DNA of 64,000 bases. It comes from Halopseudomonas pelagia (lineage in GTDB: Bacteria > Pseudomonadota > Gammaproteobacteria > Pseudomonadales > Pseudomonadaceae). Below the pieces are notes generated by a model that was given only the letters and a program-made list of their open reading frames with translations, was not told the origin of the DNA and searched no databases. Location of the stretch: the NCBI RefSeq assembly GCF_009497895.1, contig NZ_CP033116.1, positions 2,046,001 through 2,110,000 on the forward strand, in the 5' to 3' direction. This document shows positions 35,256 to 44,435 of this stretch, piece by piece; within the stretch, counting starts at the first letter, position 1, and every line of letters begins with the position of its first letter. The position numbers and the translations under genes were made by a program.

Positions 35256-36794
35256 ATGCTATTTAACTCGCCAGTATTTATTGCAGGTTTTCTACCGCTG
35301 GTGCTGTTCGGCTTCTTTGCACTCACGCGCTGCGGTCTTCAGCGCTTGGCAGTAATCTGGCTGACGATGGCCTCACTGGTGTTCTACAGTTGGTGGAATC
35401 CAAGCTACCTGCCGTTGCTGGCGGGCAGCATGGTCTTCAACTATCTGGTCGGTGGCTTTCTGCTCCGCAACCCTTCGCGGGTTGCTCTGGCGCTGGGGGT
35501 AGGGGCGAACGTTCTGCTGCTCGGCTACTACAAATACACCGGCTTTCTTTTTGGCACGCTGGAGGGCGTTGTGGGAGCGGATTGGTCAATCGGCCATATC
35601 ATCTTGCCCCTGGCTATTTCATTCTTCACCTTCCAGCAGATTGCCTATCTGGTAGACGCCCGCGACGGTGAAGTGCAGGAGCATGATTTTCTCAACTATT
35701 GCCTGTTTATTTCGTTTTTTCCACAACTTATCGCTGGGCCGATCACTCATCACGGTGAAATGCTCTCTCAATTCAATCAGCGCGAAACCTTCAGCATCAA
35801 GATCGATACCTTTTCCATCGGGATCACTATTTTTTTGCTGGGTCTGTTCAAGAAGGTAATTATTGCCGATCCTTTGGGCCAGATGGCGACGCCTATCTTT
35901 GCCACGGCGGCCGATGGCACTATCCCGTCGCTGTTCGATGCCTGGACCGCGGCACTGACCTATACACTCCAGATGTACTTCGATTTCTCAGGCTACAGCG
36001 ATATGGCTATCGGCCTGGGGTTGCTGTTCGGCGTCAGCCTGCCGGCCAATTTCAATAGTCCGTTCAAGGCACATAATGTAATCGAATACTGGTCACGGTG
36101 GCATATGACGCTGACGCGTTTTCTTACCGCCTATATTTACAATCCGATTGTCATGCGCATGACCCGGGCCAGAATGGCGGCGGGCAAGCCGCAGCCGCGT
36201 CGGGGCAAGATGACGGCCGGAACTTTTGCTGCGTTGGTGGCGTATCCGACGATTCTCACGATGTTCATATCGGGCGTTTGGCACGGTGCCGGCTTGCAGT
36301 TCATTGTGTTCGGTCTGCTGCACGGATTTTATTTGGTGGTGGTCCACGGCTGGCGTGCTTACAAGGTTCGTCGCGGCTGGTCGCTGGATAGCGACAATGT
36401 GCTCTACCGTGTAATGGCGGTGCTCACTACCTTTGGCTGCGTCGTGGTGGCGCTGGTTTTCTTCCGCGCCGAAAGCGTTCCAGCAGCCATGGCAATTCTC
36501 TATGGCATGGTTGGACTGGGTGGCTGGGACAGTACTTTCTATCGCGACGTCATGCTGCTGGTTGCCGGTCTGTTGTTTATTGTCTGGGCGTTGCCGAATG
36601 TGGAGCAATGGATGAGCCATTTTCGCACTGCACTGAACTTTCACCCTCAGCAAGGCTGGCTCGAACGCTGGTTCCCCTTCGTCAGCTGGCGGCCTACGCC
36701 CGTGATGGGCGTAGGCGTCGGTGTGGCAGGTTTTTTCGCGCTGGCGATGGCTTTTTCCGCTGCGCCGACTGAATTTCTGTATTTCCAGTTCTAG
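35256..36794 (+). CDS. MBOAT O-acyltransferase (AlgI/DltB-like)
   Basis: A 512-residue membrane protein with about 11 helices, preceded by AGGAG. It has the MBOAT core YCLFISFFPQLIAGPI, the FDFSGYSDMAIG segment, FNSPFKAHNVIEYWSRWHMTLTRFL and the catalytic His 343 in GVWHGAG. AlgI moves acetyl groups across the inner membrane to alginate; DltB moves D-alanine from the carrier DltC. It leads a four-gene operon with FkbH-like, carrier protein and SGNH genes, a set that parallels DltB, DltA, DltC and DltD. I infer that it takes an acyl group from the adjacent carrier protein and passes it to a periplasmic acceptor. Confidence 0.9.
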   Translation: MLFNSPVFIAGFLPLVLFGFFALTRCGLQRLAVIWLTMASLVFYSWWNPSYLPLLAGSMVFNYLVGGFLLRNPSRVALALGVGANVLLLGYYKYTGFLFGTLEGVVGADWSIGHIILPLAISFFTFQQIAYLVDARDGEVQEHDFLNYCLFISFFPQLIAGPITHHGEMLSQFNQRETFSIKIDTFSIGITIFLLGLFKKVIIADPLGQMATPIFATAADGTIPSLFDAWTAALTYTLQMYFDFSGYSDMAIGLGLLFGVSLPANFNSPFKAHNVIEYWSRWHMTLTRFLTAYIYNPIVMRMTRARMAAGKPQPRRGKMTAGTFAALVAYPTILTMFISGVWHGAGLQFIVFGLLHGFYLVVVHGWRAYKVRRGWSLDSDNVLYRVMAVLTTFGCVVVALVFFRAESVPAAMAILYGMVGLGGWDSTFYRDVMLLVAGLLFIVWALPNVEQWMSHFRTALNFHPQQGWLERWFPFVSWRPTPVMGVGVGVAGFFALAMAFSAAPTEFLYFQF

Positions 36795-36816
36795 AGCGTC
36801 AAAAAGGAGCAGCCCA

Positions 36817-38742
36817 ATGGAGCAGCTTTTCTGGCTACCCATACATGCCGATCTTGGCAAGGCCATCGGCGAAGCAAGGCAAGAAACTGACCCGGCGAAA
36901 TGCTTGAATGCATTGGCGAATCTCGCCGGATACCGCCGGGATTTTACCCTGACCAATCGCCTGGACCGTACGGCAGGCAAACTGATTGCCGATCTGGTCG
37001 CCAAGGATGCTTGTAAAACTGCCGGGCTGACCCCGTTGCGAGTGGCGATTCTGTCTTCGCATACCGTGGACCATCTGTTGCCCGCCTTGCGTGTCGCCGG
37101 TCTGCATCGCCGGCTGGCGATATCGGTGCACGTTGCGTCCTATGGTATGTATCGTCAGGCGCTCTTGATGGAGGATCCTGAGATGGCTGCCTTTGCGCCG
37201 CAACTGGTCGTGCTGGCCCTGGACGCGCGGGATGCGCCACTGCAACTGCCGCTGGAAAGCGCGGAGGAAGATGTGGCTGCTGCGGTTCAGGACAAGGTCG
37301 CAGAGTTGCGTAAGTTATGGTTCGCAGCAAAAAAGCGCTATGCCGCACAGGTGGTTCAGCAAACTCTGGTGCCGCTGGATTCGCCTGTTTTTGGATCCTT
37401 CGAGGCCTTGGTTCCTGCCGCTCCTTATGCAGTGATCGAGCGGTTGAATACGGCCATTCGCGAGGCGGCGCGGCAAGATGGCGTGTTGTTGCTCGACCTG
37501 GCCTGGCAGGCCGCACAGGGCTGCTACGGCAAAGGCGTAGGTGACCCGGTGCGCTGGCACCAGGCCAAGCAGCTGGTCAGCCCCCATCTTGCGCCCCTGT
37601 ATGGTGACCAGCTGGCACGCGTTGCTGCGGCCGCCGCTGGGCTGTCACGCAAGTGCCTGGTACTGGATCTGGACAATACGCTCTGGGGCGGCGTGATCGG
37701 TGACGATGGAGTGGAGGGCATTTATCTGGGCCCGGGCACGCCCTCTGGCGAGGCTTTTCTGGCCTTCCAGCAGTACGTGACTCTGCTGGCCAAGCGCGGG
37801 ATTATTCTCGCTGTATGCAGCAAGAACGACATGGCGGTCGCTGATGCCGCCTTCAAGCATCCTGATATGCTGCTCAAGCGTGCCGACATAGCGGCGTTCG
37901 TTGCTAACTGGGAAGACAAAGCCAGTAACCTGCGGCGCATCGCCTTGATGTTGGATATCGGCTTGGACAGTCTGGTTTTTGTGGATGACAACCCAGCCGA
38001 GCGCGACATTGTGCGGCGGGAATTGCCCGAAGTAGAGGTGCCGGAGCTGCCGGAGGACGTCTCGGATTATCCCGCGTGTCTGGCTGCTGCCGGGTACTTC
38101 GAAACCATCTCCTTTACGTCCGATGATGCGGCGCGCAGTCGCAGCTATGCCTCGAATGCCGAGCGCAAGGCCTCGCTGAGCCAGACCGCGGACATTGAAG
38201 GCTATCTGCGGGGCCTGGACATGACCTTGACCGCGACGTTGGTCGGGCCGGCGGAACTGCCGCGAACGACTCAGCTCATCAACAAGACCAATCAGTTCAA
38301 CCTGACTACCAAGCGTTATAGCGAAGCCGAAGTGGCGCGTTTGGCTGAAGACCCAAGCGCGCTGGTGCTGGCTGTGCGCCTGCGCGACAAGTTTGGCGAT
38401 AACGGACTGATCAGTGTGGTCCTGGCGCGACCAGACGCAAGCGTCGAACCGGATGAATTGCTGATTGATAGCTGGCTGATGAGCTGCCGGGTGCTTGGGC
38501 GCCAAGTGGAACAAGCCGTGCTTGAGGTCGTGGTGGCCCGGGCCGCCGAGGCTGGATGGTCGGCACTGGTGGGGGAGTATCGGCCAACAGCACGCAACAG
38601 CATGGTCGCCGAACACTATGCTCGGCTCGGCTTTGTAAATCGGTCGGCCCCAAAGGGGGCGGAATCAAATTCAGTGTTTTGGCGCTACAACCTAGGTGCC
38701 GCACCCAATGGCACACACTTTATAAAGGTCGAAAACCCATGA
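36817..38742 (+). CDS. FkbH-like HAD-IIIC enzyme (glyceryl-ACP-forming)
   Basis: A 641-residue protein starting at ATG 36817 with AAGGAG upstream. Residues 1-270 form an N-terminal domain; the HAD domain (about 278-430) has the nucleophile motif D284-L-D286-N-T, an SKND motif and FVDDNPAERD. The C-terminal part (about 470-640) resembles the GNAT-like end of FkbH proteins. FkbH enzymes dephosphorylate 1,3-bisphosphoglycerate and load D-glyceryl onto a carrier protein, as in FK520 and similar pathways. The carrier gene overlaps its stop by four bases (ATGA), so the two are translationally coupled. In the Dlt-like scheme it takes the place of DltA. Confidence 0.88.
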   Translation: MEQLFWLPIHADLGKAIGEARQETDPAKCLNALANLAGYRRDFTLTNRLDRTAGKLIADLVAKDACKTAGLTPLRVAILSSHTVDHLLPALRVAGLHRRLAISVHVASYGMYRQALLMEDPEMAAFAPQLVVLALDARDAPLQLPLESAEEDVAAAVQDKVAELRKLWFAAKKRYAAQVVQQTLVPLDSPVFGSFEALVPAAPYAVIERLNTAIREAARQDGVLLLDLAWQAAQGCYGKGVGDPVRWHQAKQLVSPHLAPLYGDQLARVAAAAAGLSRKCLVLDLDNTLWGGVIGDDGVEGIYLGPGTPSGEAFLAFQQYVTLLAKRGIILAVCSKNDMAVADAAFKHPDMLLKRADIAAFVANWEDKASNLRRIALMLDIGLDSLVFVDDNPAERDIVRRELPEVEVPELPEDVSDYPACLAAAGYFETISFTSDDAARSRSYASNAERKASLSQTADIEGYLRGLDMTLTATLVGPAELPRTTQLINKTNQFNLTTKRYSEAEVARLAEDPSALVLAVRLRDKFGDNGLISVVLARPDASVEPDELLIDSWLMSCRVLGRQVEQAVLEVVVARAAEAGWSALVGEYRPTARNSMVAEHYARLGFVNRSAPKGAESNSVFWRYNLGAAPNGTHFIKVENP

Positions 38743-38984
38743 ATGAACAAGAAGTGCTTAGCGCTCTAGAACCCATTTTTCGCGACATGTTCGATGATGA
38801 TGGCATCGACCTCACGGCCGATACCACGGCCGAAGACATAGACGGTTGGGACAGTTTGGCGCATGTGAGTTTGATTGTGGCTGCCGAACAGCGGTTCGGC
38901 GTCAAGTTCCTCACGGCAGAGTTGGATTCGCTGCACGATGTCGGTCATTTCGCGCAGTTAATCAGCAAAAAGCTTAACGGGTAA
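38739..38984 (+). CDS. Acyl carrier protein of the FkbH/MBOAT operon
   Basis: An 81-residue acidic protein with the carrier-protein signature DGWDSLAHV; Ser 39 is the expected phosphopantetheine attachment site, and the downstream helix EQRFGVKF also fits. Its start overlaps the FkbH stop, and it is followed four bases later by the SGNH gene. A phosphopantetheinyl transferase from elsewhere must activate it. By analogy with DltC, it should carry the activated acyl group (glyceryl, by FkbH chemistry) to the MBOAT protein. Confidence 0.9.
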   Translation: MNEQEVLSALEPIFRDMFDDDGIDLTADTTAEDIDGWDSLAHVSLIVAAEQRFGVKFLTAELDSLHDVGHFAQLISKKLNG

Positions 38985-38988
38985 CTTT

Positions 38989-40011
38989 ATGTCCAATGGC
39001 ACCAAAGACACAGCATTGAACGATAAGGGCGCAGGCGATTCGTCGTCTGGCGCTACCGCCGAGGCTTGCAGCTTTCCGGCAAGCTATCTGCTCTCGTTGT
39101 TCGGCGGCGTCCTTGCATGCCTGATCGCGTTCTGCCTGTTCCTTTTCGGACTGCAGGTGACGGACAATCTGCCGCCGCCGGCCTTTTCCAACAGTCTGTG
39201 TTTGGATGAAAAACTCAGTTTCATGCGCGACAATCCGTATGCAAGCCCTAACCTGCTGGTGGTCGGATCTTCGGTCGCGTGGAGACATGTGGACGGGGAA
39301 ACGCTGGTTTCTCATGTCCCCGGTACTCGGCCGCTAAACGGCGCTTTCTGCGGGCTCCAGGCTAACCAGACGCAGCACGTGGCGGATTGGCTGCTTGAGC
39401 GTGAGCCGACCATCAAGGAAGTGGTGATGATAGTCGACGTGATTGACTTCGCCCGCTGCAGCAAAGTGCAAGATGCGGTTTTTGACCGCAAAGATGTCGA
39501 CGACTACGTGTATGAAGATGCTCCGGCTTTCCCTTATTACATGCGCTATTTCGCTCCGGTATCGCTTATGCGCAATTCGCGTACGGTTCAGGACCACCGT
39601 ACAAACGAAAACGGAATGCACTTGTTGAAGTTTACCCAATACGGGGATGGCCCCTTACTGACTGACCAGAGCAGGGGCTTGTTCTACGGTCAGCCAGACC
39701 CGCTTGACTCAACCTGCTTCGAGGCATTGAACTCTCTGGCTACCCGACTCAAGGAAGACGGCCGCAAGTTCATGGTCGTTTCTACACCGCTGCATCCGCA
39801 ATGGAAGGCGCAAATAGACCCTGGTGGAACGCTTCTGGCTAATTTCAACCACGAAATAATCAAATCACTTCAGAGCACCGGAACTCATTATTGGGACGCC
39901 GATGCAGAGTGGAGGCCGGGGGAAGAAGCTTTCGTCGACGCCATTCACATGCGCTGGCCAGCTGCCCAGCGGTTTTCCCAAGCTTTGGCCGAAGAACTCG
40001 TCGCCCACTAA
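38989..40011 (+). CDS. Membrane-anchored SGNH-like protein (DltD/AlgX-like position)
   Basis: A 340-residue protein with a short cytoplasmic tail, one membrane helix (about 30-54) and a periplasmic domain. It shows block I-like VGSS (Ser 95 as the likely nucleophile), a conserved-looking VMIVDVIDFARC and block V-like D317-A-I-H320, which together suggest an SGNH/GDSL hydrolase fold. This is the part played by DltD in D-alanylation and AlgJ/AlgX in alginate acetylation. The frame ends 15 bases before the right direct repeat. Sequence similarity to known families is low, so the fold call rests on motifs and context. It may act as the final acyltransferase. Confidence 0.7.
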   Translation: MSNGTKDTALNDKGAGDSSSGATAEACSFPASYLLSLFGGVLACLIAFCLFLFGLQVTDNLPPPAFSNSLCLDEKLSFMRDNPYASPNLLVVGSSVAWRHVDGETLVSHVPGTRPLNGAFCGLQANQTQHVADWLLEREPTIKEVVMIVDVIDFARCSKVQDAVFDRKDVDDYVYEDAPAFPYYMRYFAPVSLMRNSRTVQDHRTNENGMHLLKFTQYGDGPLLTDQSRGLFYGQPDPLDSTCFEALNSLATRLKEDGRKFMVVSTPLHPQWKAQIDPGGTLLANFNHEIIKSLQSTGTHYWDADAEWRPGEEAFVDAIHMRWPAAQRFSQALAEELVAH

Positions 40012-40026
40012 TCGCCACCCATCGGT

Positions 40027-40262
40027 ATCCTGGGGTTATTCGCGGTTATTGTCCGACCCAGTACAAGCGTTAGGTCAGCGGAGGTACAGGCGACCTTGCC
40101 TGAGCCTCGCAGGTATCAAATGCGGAACTGACCCACCAATGAGCCCAAACGATCGCCGAGTGACGACAGATCGCGAGCGGTCTTGGCGCCATTGGCGGTT
40201 TCATCTGCCACGCTTTCTACTGCTGTGGCGATCTGATGCACGCTGCGATTGATCTCTTCCGC
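40027..40262. repeat. Direct repeat, right copy
   Basis: A 236-bp copy of 34485-34721, at about 95% identity. It holds a truncated 3' end of the TIGR03643 gene, with no start of its own, and the authentic 3' end of the complete chemoreceptor gene. The chemoreceptor gene is thus whole on this side, while the TIGR03643 gene is whole on the other. Confidence 0.85.
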
Positions 40263-41792
40263 TACGGCCGTTTGCTCCTCCGCGGCGCTGGCGATCTGCG
40301 CGTTCATGGAGTTGATGGTGCCGATCAGTCGTGCGATGGCATCCAGTGACATGCCCGCTTTATTGGCGTGCTCGCTGGTGACTTCACCGGCATCGCTGGA
40401 GCGGCGCATTGAGACGACCGCAGCCTCCGTGCCCTGTTGCAGGCGCTCGGTCATGCCCTGAATCTCCTGGGTGCTCTGCTGGGTACGGCTGGCCAACGCA
40501 CGGACTTCATCAGCCACTACCGCAAAACCTCGGCCTGCTTCACCGGCACGGGCGGCTTCGATGGCTGCGTTCAGCGCCAGCAGGTTGGTTTGTTCGGCTA
40601 TCGAGCGAATCACGCCCAGCACGCTGACGATCGACTGCACATCCTTTTGCAGAGTATCCAGCGTGCTGCCGCTGCTGCGGATGTCCTGCACCAGGGTATG
40701 AATCTTGGCGATACTGCCATCAACGATGGCTTTGGCATCCTGGCCTTCTCGATCAGTTTGTTGCGCCGCTTCTGCTGCGCCCTGGGCGCTTCGGGCCACT
40801 TCCTGCGCCGCAGAGGACATCTCGTTGATGGCCGCGGCGACCTGCTCGGTCTCGCTGCGCTGTTTACCCATGGCAGCGTCGGAACGCTGGGCCTGGGACG
40901 ATACGTCTGCAACCAGCACCGTTAGCTGGCCGGTCATCTCCACTGTCTGCCGTACCAGCCCGTGTACCTTGTCTACAAAGCGGTTGAACGAGGTCGCCAG
41001 CTCACCAATTTCGTCATTACTGGTCACGGGTAGCCGGCGGGTCAGATCGCCTTCACCCTCAGCAATGTCGTCCAGATTGCTCTTGATCTGTTGCAGTGGG
41101 CGCAGCAGGGTGTTGGCCAGGATGACCCCTGCGATGCCAAAGACAATCAACAGCACGGTCGCGATCACCAGGATGCTGGTAATAATGGTGTTCACGCGTT
41201 CGCTGATGGCTGCTTCCACTTCGGCGAGTTGTGCGTCTATACCATCCAGGTTGATGGCTGTGCCTATAGCCATATCCCATTTGGGCAGGTAATAGCTGTA
41301 AGCCAACTTCGGCACCGTGACTGCTTCATTGCCGGGTAACGGCGAGGAGTAATTGACGTAGTAGCTGTTATCTTTTGCTACGCGAACCAATTCACGGTTG
41401 ATATAAACGCCGTTCGAATCCTGGCGGTTAACCAGGCTGTTGCCGACGTCTACCGGACTGTCACCGCGGAAGAGTCTGACCACGTCGGAATCATGGCCGA
41501 AAAAGTAGCCGTCTTCGCCGAACTTTATCTTCGATAGCACGGCAATGGCTTGCGCGCGGCTGCTCATATCGCCGTCACTGGCGTTTTCGTAAAGTGTCTG
41601 AACCGAACCAATGGCGATCTGGATGTAGTTGCGCAGCTCAGTGCGGCTTTCTTCCATCAGCCGCTCGCGGGTGGTTTCCAGCTCATGCTCGGCCAGATTA
41701 TTCAGGATCTTCGCGGCGGCGCCGCTCAGTACCAGGGCAAAAAGAATGACCGGCACGAGAGCCAGCAGGACGACTTTCGATTTAAGGGACAT
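40116..41792 (-). CDS. Methyl-accepting chemotaxis protein with sCache-type sensor
   Basis: A 558-residue transmembrane chemoreceptor from ATG 41792. Membrane segment 1 (about 8-28) is followed by a periplasmic sensor (about 35-195) with an sCache_2-like pattern: [35 protein letters not shown]. Membrane segment 2 (about 200-225) leads to a HAMP domain and a long coiled MCP domain with [33 protein letters not shown] as the hairpin tip. Cache ligands are often small organic acids. Its 3' end lies within the direct repeat and is duplicated at 34.57 kb. The last five residues (GQFRI) are not a CheR-tether pentapeptide. Confidence 0.92.
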   Translation of the reverse strand: MSLKSKVVLLALVPVILFALVLSGAAAKILNNLAEHELETTRERLMEESRTELRNYIQIAIGSVQTLYENASDGDMSSRAQAIAVLSKIKFGEDGYFFGHDSDVVRLFRGDSPVDVGNSLVNRQDSNGVYINRELVRVAKDNSYYVNYSSPLPGNEAVTVPKLAYSYYLPKWDMAIGTAINLDGIDAQLAEVEAAISERVNTIITSILVIATVLLIVFGIAGVILANTLLRPLQQIKSNLDDIAEGEGDLTRRLPVTSNDEIGELATSFNRFVDKVHGLVRQTVEMTGQLTVLVADVSSQAQRSDAAMGKQRSETEQVAAAINEMSSAAQEVARSAQGAAEAAQQTDREGQDAKAIVDGSIAKIHTLVQDIRSSGSTLDTLQKDVQSIVSVLGVIRSIAEQTNLLALNAAIEAARAGEAGRGFAVVADEVRALASRTQQSTQEIQGMTERLQQGTEAAVVSMRRSSDAGEVTSEHANKAGMSLDAIARLIGTINSMNAQIASAAEEQTAVAEEINRSVHQIATAVESVADETANGAKTARDLSSLGDRLGSLVGQFRI

Positions 41793-41915
41793 GCGCACGT
41801 GCTTCTCTCCGAGAGGTCGGCAGTCATACACATGCCGTTGCTTGTCTATCGGCAGCGTCGAAGGTTACTGAAGAAGAAAACCACGAAAGAAACTCCTTCC
41901 GGACGGTTTTTTCAG

Positions 41916-42503
41916 CTACCCCAGCAAACCAAGCCAGCCTGACAGGGCGAGCAACAGCCCCATCAACTGATTGAACCGGCGCAATTGGCTGGGTGAATTC
42001 AGGCGCGCCTGCGCTTGCATGCCCAGCCAGGCCCAGAGCAGCATGCAGGGAATGGCCATCAACAGAAACAACAGCGCCAGCAACCAGGCGGGCGCGTTGG
42101 CGCTGGCCATAAAGACGCTGACCACCGCCAGCGCGACTGTCCAGGGCTTGGGATTGATCAGTTGCATCAGCGCCGCCACCCAGCCACTCAAGGGCTGTGC
42201 TGTATGCGTATCAGTTTCGACTTCTGCTGGCGCATGAGCGATTTGCCAACCCAGATAGGTCAGCCAGAGCGCGCCTGCCCAGCCAAGTAGCTGGGCCGCT
42301 ACCGGCACTTCCAATAACGTCTGGCCCAGACCAATACCCACCGCCAGGACCAGCCCGGCCGATGCCAGACAACCCCCGGCGATGATGGGTAAGGTTGCGC
42401 GCAGGCCGAAGCGCGCGCTGTTGCTCATCGCCAGAAGGTTGGTCGGGCCAGGCGTGATGGAAGCCACAAAGGCAAAAAGCAGAAAAGGCAGCAGATGAGT
42501 CAC
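41916..42503 (-). CDS. LysE/RhtB-family exporter
   Basis: A 195-residue membrane protein starting at GTG 42503, with GGGAG seven bases upstream. It has six hydrophobic segments, the N-terminal SITPGPTNLLAM motif and the later LINPKPWTVALAV segment typical of LysE/RhtB exporters of amino acids or related metabolites. The AraC-type regulator gene lies 47 bases upstream on the same strand; regulator-exporter pairs of this kind are common, so the AraC protein probably controls it. Confidence 0.87.
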   Translation of the reverse strand: MTHLLPFLLFAFVASITPGPTNLLAMSNSARFGLRATLPIIAGGCLASAGLVLAVGIGLGQTLLEVPVAAQLLGWAGALWLTYLGWQIAHAPAEVETDTHTAQPLSGWVAALMQLINPKPWTVALAVVSVFMASANAPAWLLALLFLLMAIPCMLLWAWLGMQAQARLNSPSQLRRFNQLMGLLLALSGWLGLLG

Positions 42504-42550
42504 GATGAATCTCCCGAGATTAGTTGTCGGGAGTTATTCTCCGCGCCTGT

Positions 42551-43399
42551 TCAACGGCCGTCTGGAAGGTGCGTGCAGCGCTGTTGATATGCTGCTGGAG
42601 TCAAGCCGTAAGCGCGTTTGAACCAACGCCCCAAGTGGCTCTGGTCGGCGAACCCCAGGCCTGCGGCGACCAGTGCCGGCGACTCGCCCGCGGCCAACTT
42701 GCGACGCGCCTGGGCCAGTCGCAGTTGCACCAGGTAAGCGTGTGGCGCCAGGCCGAAGGCAGCCTTGAAGGCACGATTCAAGCGGAAGCGGTCGACGCCT
42801 GTGAGGCTGGCCAGATCGGTCAGGCTGACATCGTCCTGCAGATGAGAGTGCAGGTAGTCCCGTGCCTGCCGGGCCACCTGCGGCATGCGTGGGTCGGTTT
42901 CGGTCCGTCGACGCCAGTGCATTTGGCTGGTCAGCTGTGTCAGCAGGTAGTCCAGCGCCGTCTGGCGCACAATGCGTAGCTCCTGCTGATGCAGGGTCTG
43001 AAAAGTACTGGCGATAGCAAAAATCAGTTTTGGCGACTGTGCCACGGTCATGCTCATGGCCGGCACGCAGTCTTCAGGCGCATCGCCAAACAGGCTACGC
43101 AGCTCCTGTTCCAGCCAGCGCGGATCCAGATACAGCATGGAGTAGGTGAAGCCATCTGTAGTGGGTGCTTCGCCATCGTGAATCTCGCCTGGCTCAAGCA
43201 AAATGACCTTGCCCGGCACGCTGTCATAAAGCTGTCGCCCGCAATGAAAGCGTTGTACTCCTTGCTCGGTAAAACCGACCAGATAGCTGTCGTGCCAGTG
43301 CGGGTCGTAGGCATGCCCCTCAAAATGCGCACGAATGGTCTCAATGCCGGTGTCGGCATCCTGTTTGAGATCAATCCAGTTACGTGTGCTCATGGGCAT
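42551..43399 (-). CDS. AraC-family regulator with cupin-type sensor domain
   Basis: A 282-residue protein: N-terminal AraC-binding (cupin) domain (about 15-155, with HWHDSYLVGF and LLEPGEIHDG) and two C-terminal helix-turn-helix motifs (about 180-275, with LTDLASLTGVDRFRLNRAFKAAFGLAPHAYL as the family form). It likely senses a small molecule and controls the LysE exporter 47 bases downstream. The start is uncertain: ATG 43399 or ATG 43393, neither with a strong Shine-Dalgarno site. Confidence 0.86.
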   Translation of the reverse strand: MPMSTRNWIDLKQDADTGIETIRAHFEGHAYDPHWHDSYLVGFTEQGVQRFHCGRQLYDSVPGKVILLEPGEIHDGEAPTTDGFTYSMLYLDPRWLEQELRSLFGDAPEDCVPAMSMTVAQSPKLIFAIASTFQTLHQQELRIVRQTALDYLLTQLTSQMHWRRRTETDPRMPQVARQARDYLHSHLQDDVSLTDLASLTGVDRFRLNRAFKAAFGLAPHAYLVQLRLAQARRKLAAGESPALVAAGLGFADQSHLGRWFKRAYGLTPAAYQQRCTHLPDGR

Positions 43400-43522
43400 C
43401 AAGCCGGTAGAAGTGGGTCTACCGCATCATAACGCGTGGGGCGGGGGTGTCTGGAAGATTTGTGCAAATGCGGTTGGGGTCAGCCCCATCCGCATTTCTG
43501 CAGACCGGTGAGCAACTGCGTT

Positions 43523-44329
43523 TCAGCCTCTGCCCGGTTGGGGAAAGCGTGGTGCACGTTTTTCCTTGAAGGCGGCAATACCTTCTGCTGCCTCTGCACC
43601 ACCCAAAGCGACCGCCATCAGCTGTTTTTCATGGTCAAGTTGCTTTCTGAATGCGTCCTGATCGGGGCCGAGCAATTGCAGGATCGCGCTCTGCGATGCC
43701 CGCGCACCCTCGGCCAATTGCTGGCCTAGCTCCAGCGCGACCTGCAAAGCCGTTCCCGGCTCGACCACGCGGTTAACTACACCCGCCTGCTGAAACCGTT
43801 CTATCGGCAAGCGTCCGCCAAACAAGGCAATCTCTGCGGCTAACTGATGGGGTAAGGACTGGGCAAGAAAAGCCGAGCCGCCGCCATCTGGCACCAGCCC
43901 GGCTTTGACGTAAGCCATGGATATATAGCTGCCGCTGGCCGCCACGATCAGGTCAGCAGCAAATGCCAGCGATGCTCCGGCCCCAGCGGCGCCACCCTCA
44001 ATGGCAGCAATCACCGGCTTCGGGCAGAACTTCAATTTCAGCACCAGATCATGCAGGCGCTGGATCAGCGCCGCACGTTCCTCGACGGGCAGGGCAGCAC
44101 GGGTTTCCAGCGAGCGTAGATCACCACCCGAACAGAAGAAGTCACCGGCGCCGCGCAGCACCAGATTGGCGATTTGCGGATCTGCCAGCGCGTCGTCGAT
44201 ATGCTTTTCCAGCAATATGTACATCGTCGTTTCAAGCGCGTTGCGCTTGTCTGGCCGGTTCAGTGTCAACACCAGTGTGGGGCCGCAGCGTTCAGCCAGA
44301 ATGATGTCGTTGGTAGCGGGCAATGTCAT
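43523..44329 (-). CDS. Enoyl-CoA hydratase/isomerase family protein
   Basis: A 268-residue crotonase-fold protein with GGAGG just upstream of its ATG. Motifs: LTLNRPDKRNAL near the N terminus, the oxyanion-hole segments FCSGGDL and GGAAGAGASLAFAADLIVA, and the VKAGLVPDGGGSAFLAQ segment, where a hydratase would normally show a second catalytic Glu; here an Asp occupies the region. Family members hydrate or isomerise acyl-CoA esters in fatty or aromatic acid degradation. No beta-oxidation partner is adjacent, so the substrate is open. Confidence 0.83.
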   Translation of the reverse strand: MTLPATNDIILAERCGPTLVLTLNRPDKRNALETTMYILLEKHIDDALADPQIANLVLRGAGDFFCSGGDLRSLETRAALPVEERAALIQRLHDLVLKLKFCPKPVIAAIEGGAAGAGASLAFAADLIVAASGSYISMAYVKAGLVPDGGGSAFLAQSLPHQLAAEIALFGGRLPIERFQQAGVVNRVVEPGTALQVALELGQQLAEGARASQSAILQLLGPDQDAFRKQLDHEKQLMAVALGGAEAAEGIAAFKEKRAPRFPQPGRG

Positions 44330-44435
44330 GGTGCCTCCGTAGTCGAAAAATCAGTGGCTACGAATATACCTGTTTGGGTCGCGGCAGCAGGGCGCATAAG
44401 CTGGTTGAATGGTGGTCAATCCAGCTGCTGGTAAA

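Noticed and set aside
34976-35266. 96-codon plus-strand frame before the MBOAT gene
   Set aside because: Lacks a ribosome site, has random-looking composition and overlaps the MBOAT start.
37645-38616. 323-codon minus-strand frame opposite the FkbH gene
   Set aside because: The HAD motif and carrier-protein coupling support the plus-strand gene.
34485-40262. Transposon or integron bounded by the direct repeats
   Set aside because: No transposase, integrase, terminal inverted repeats or short target duplications were seen; the repeats are themselves gene fragments.
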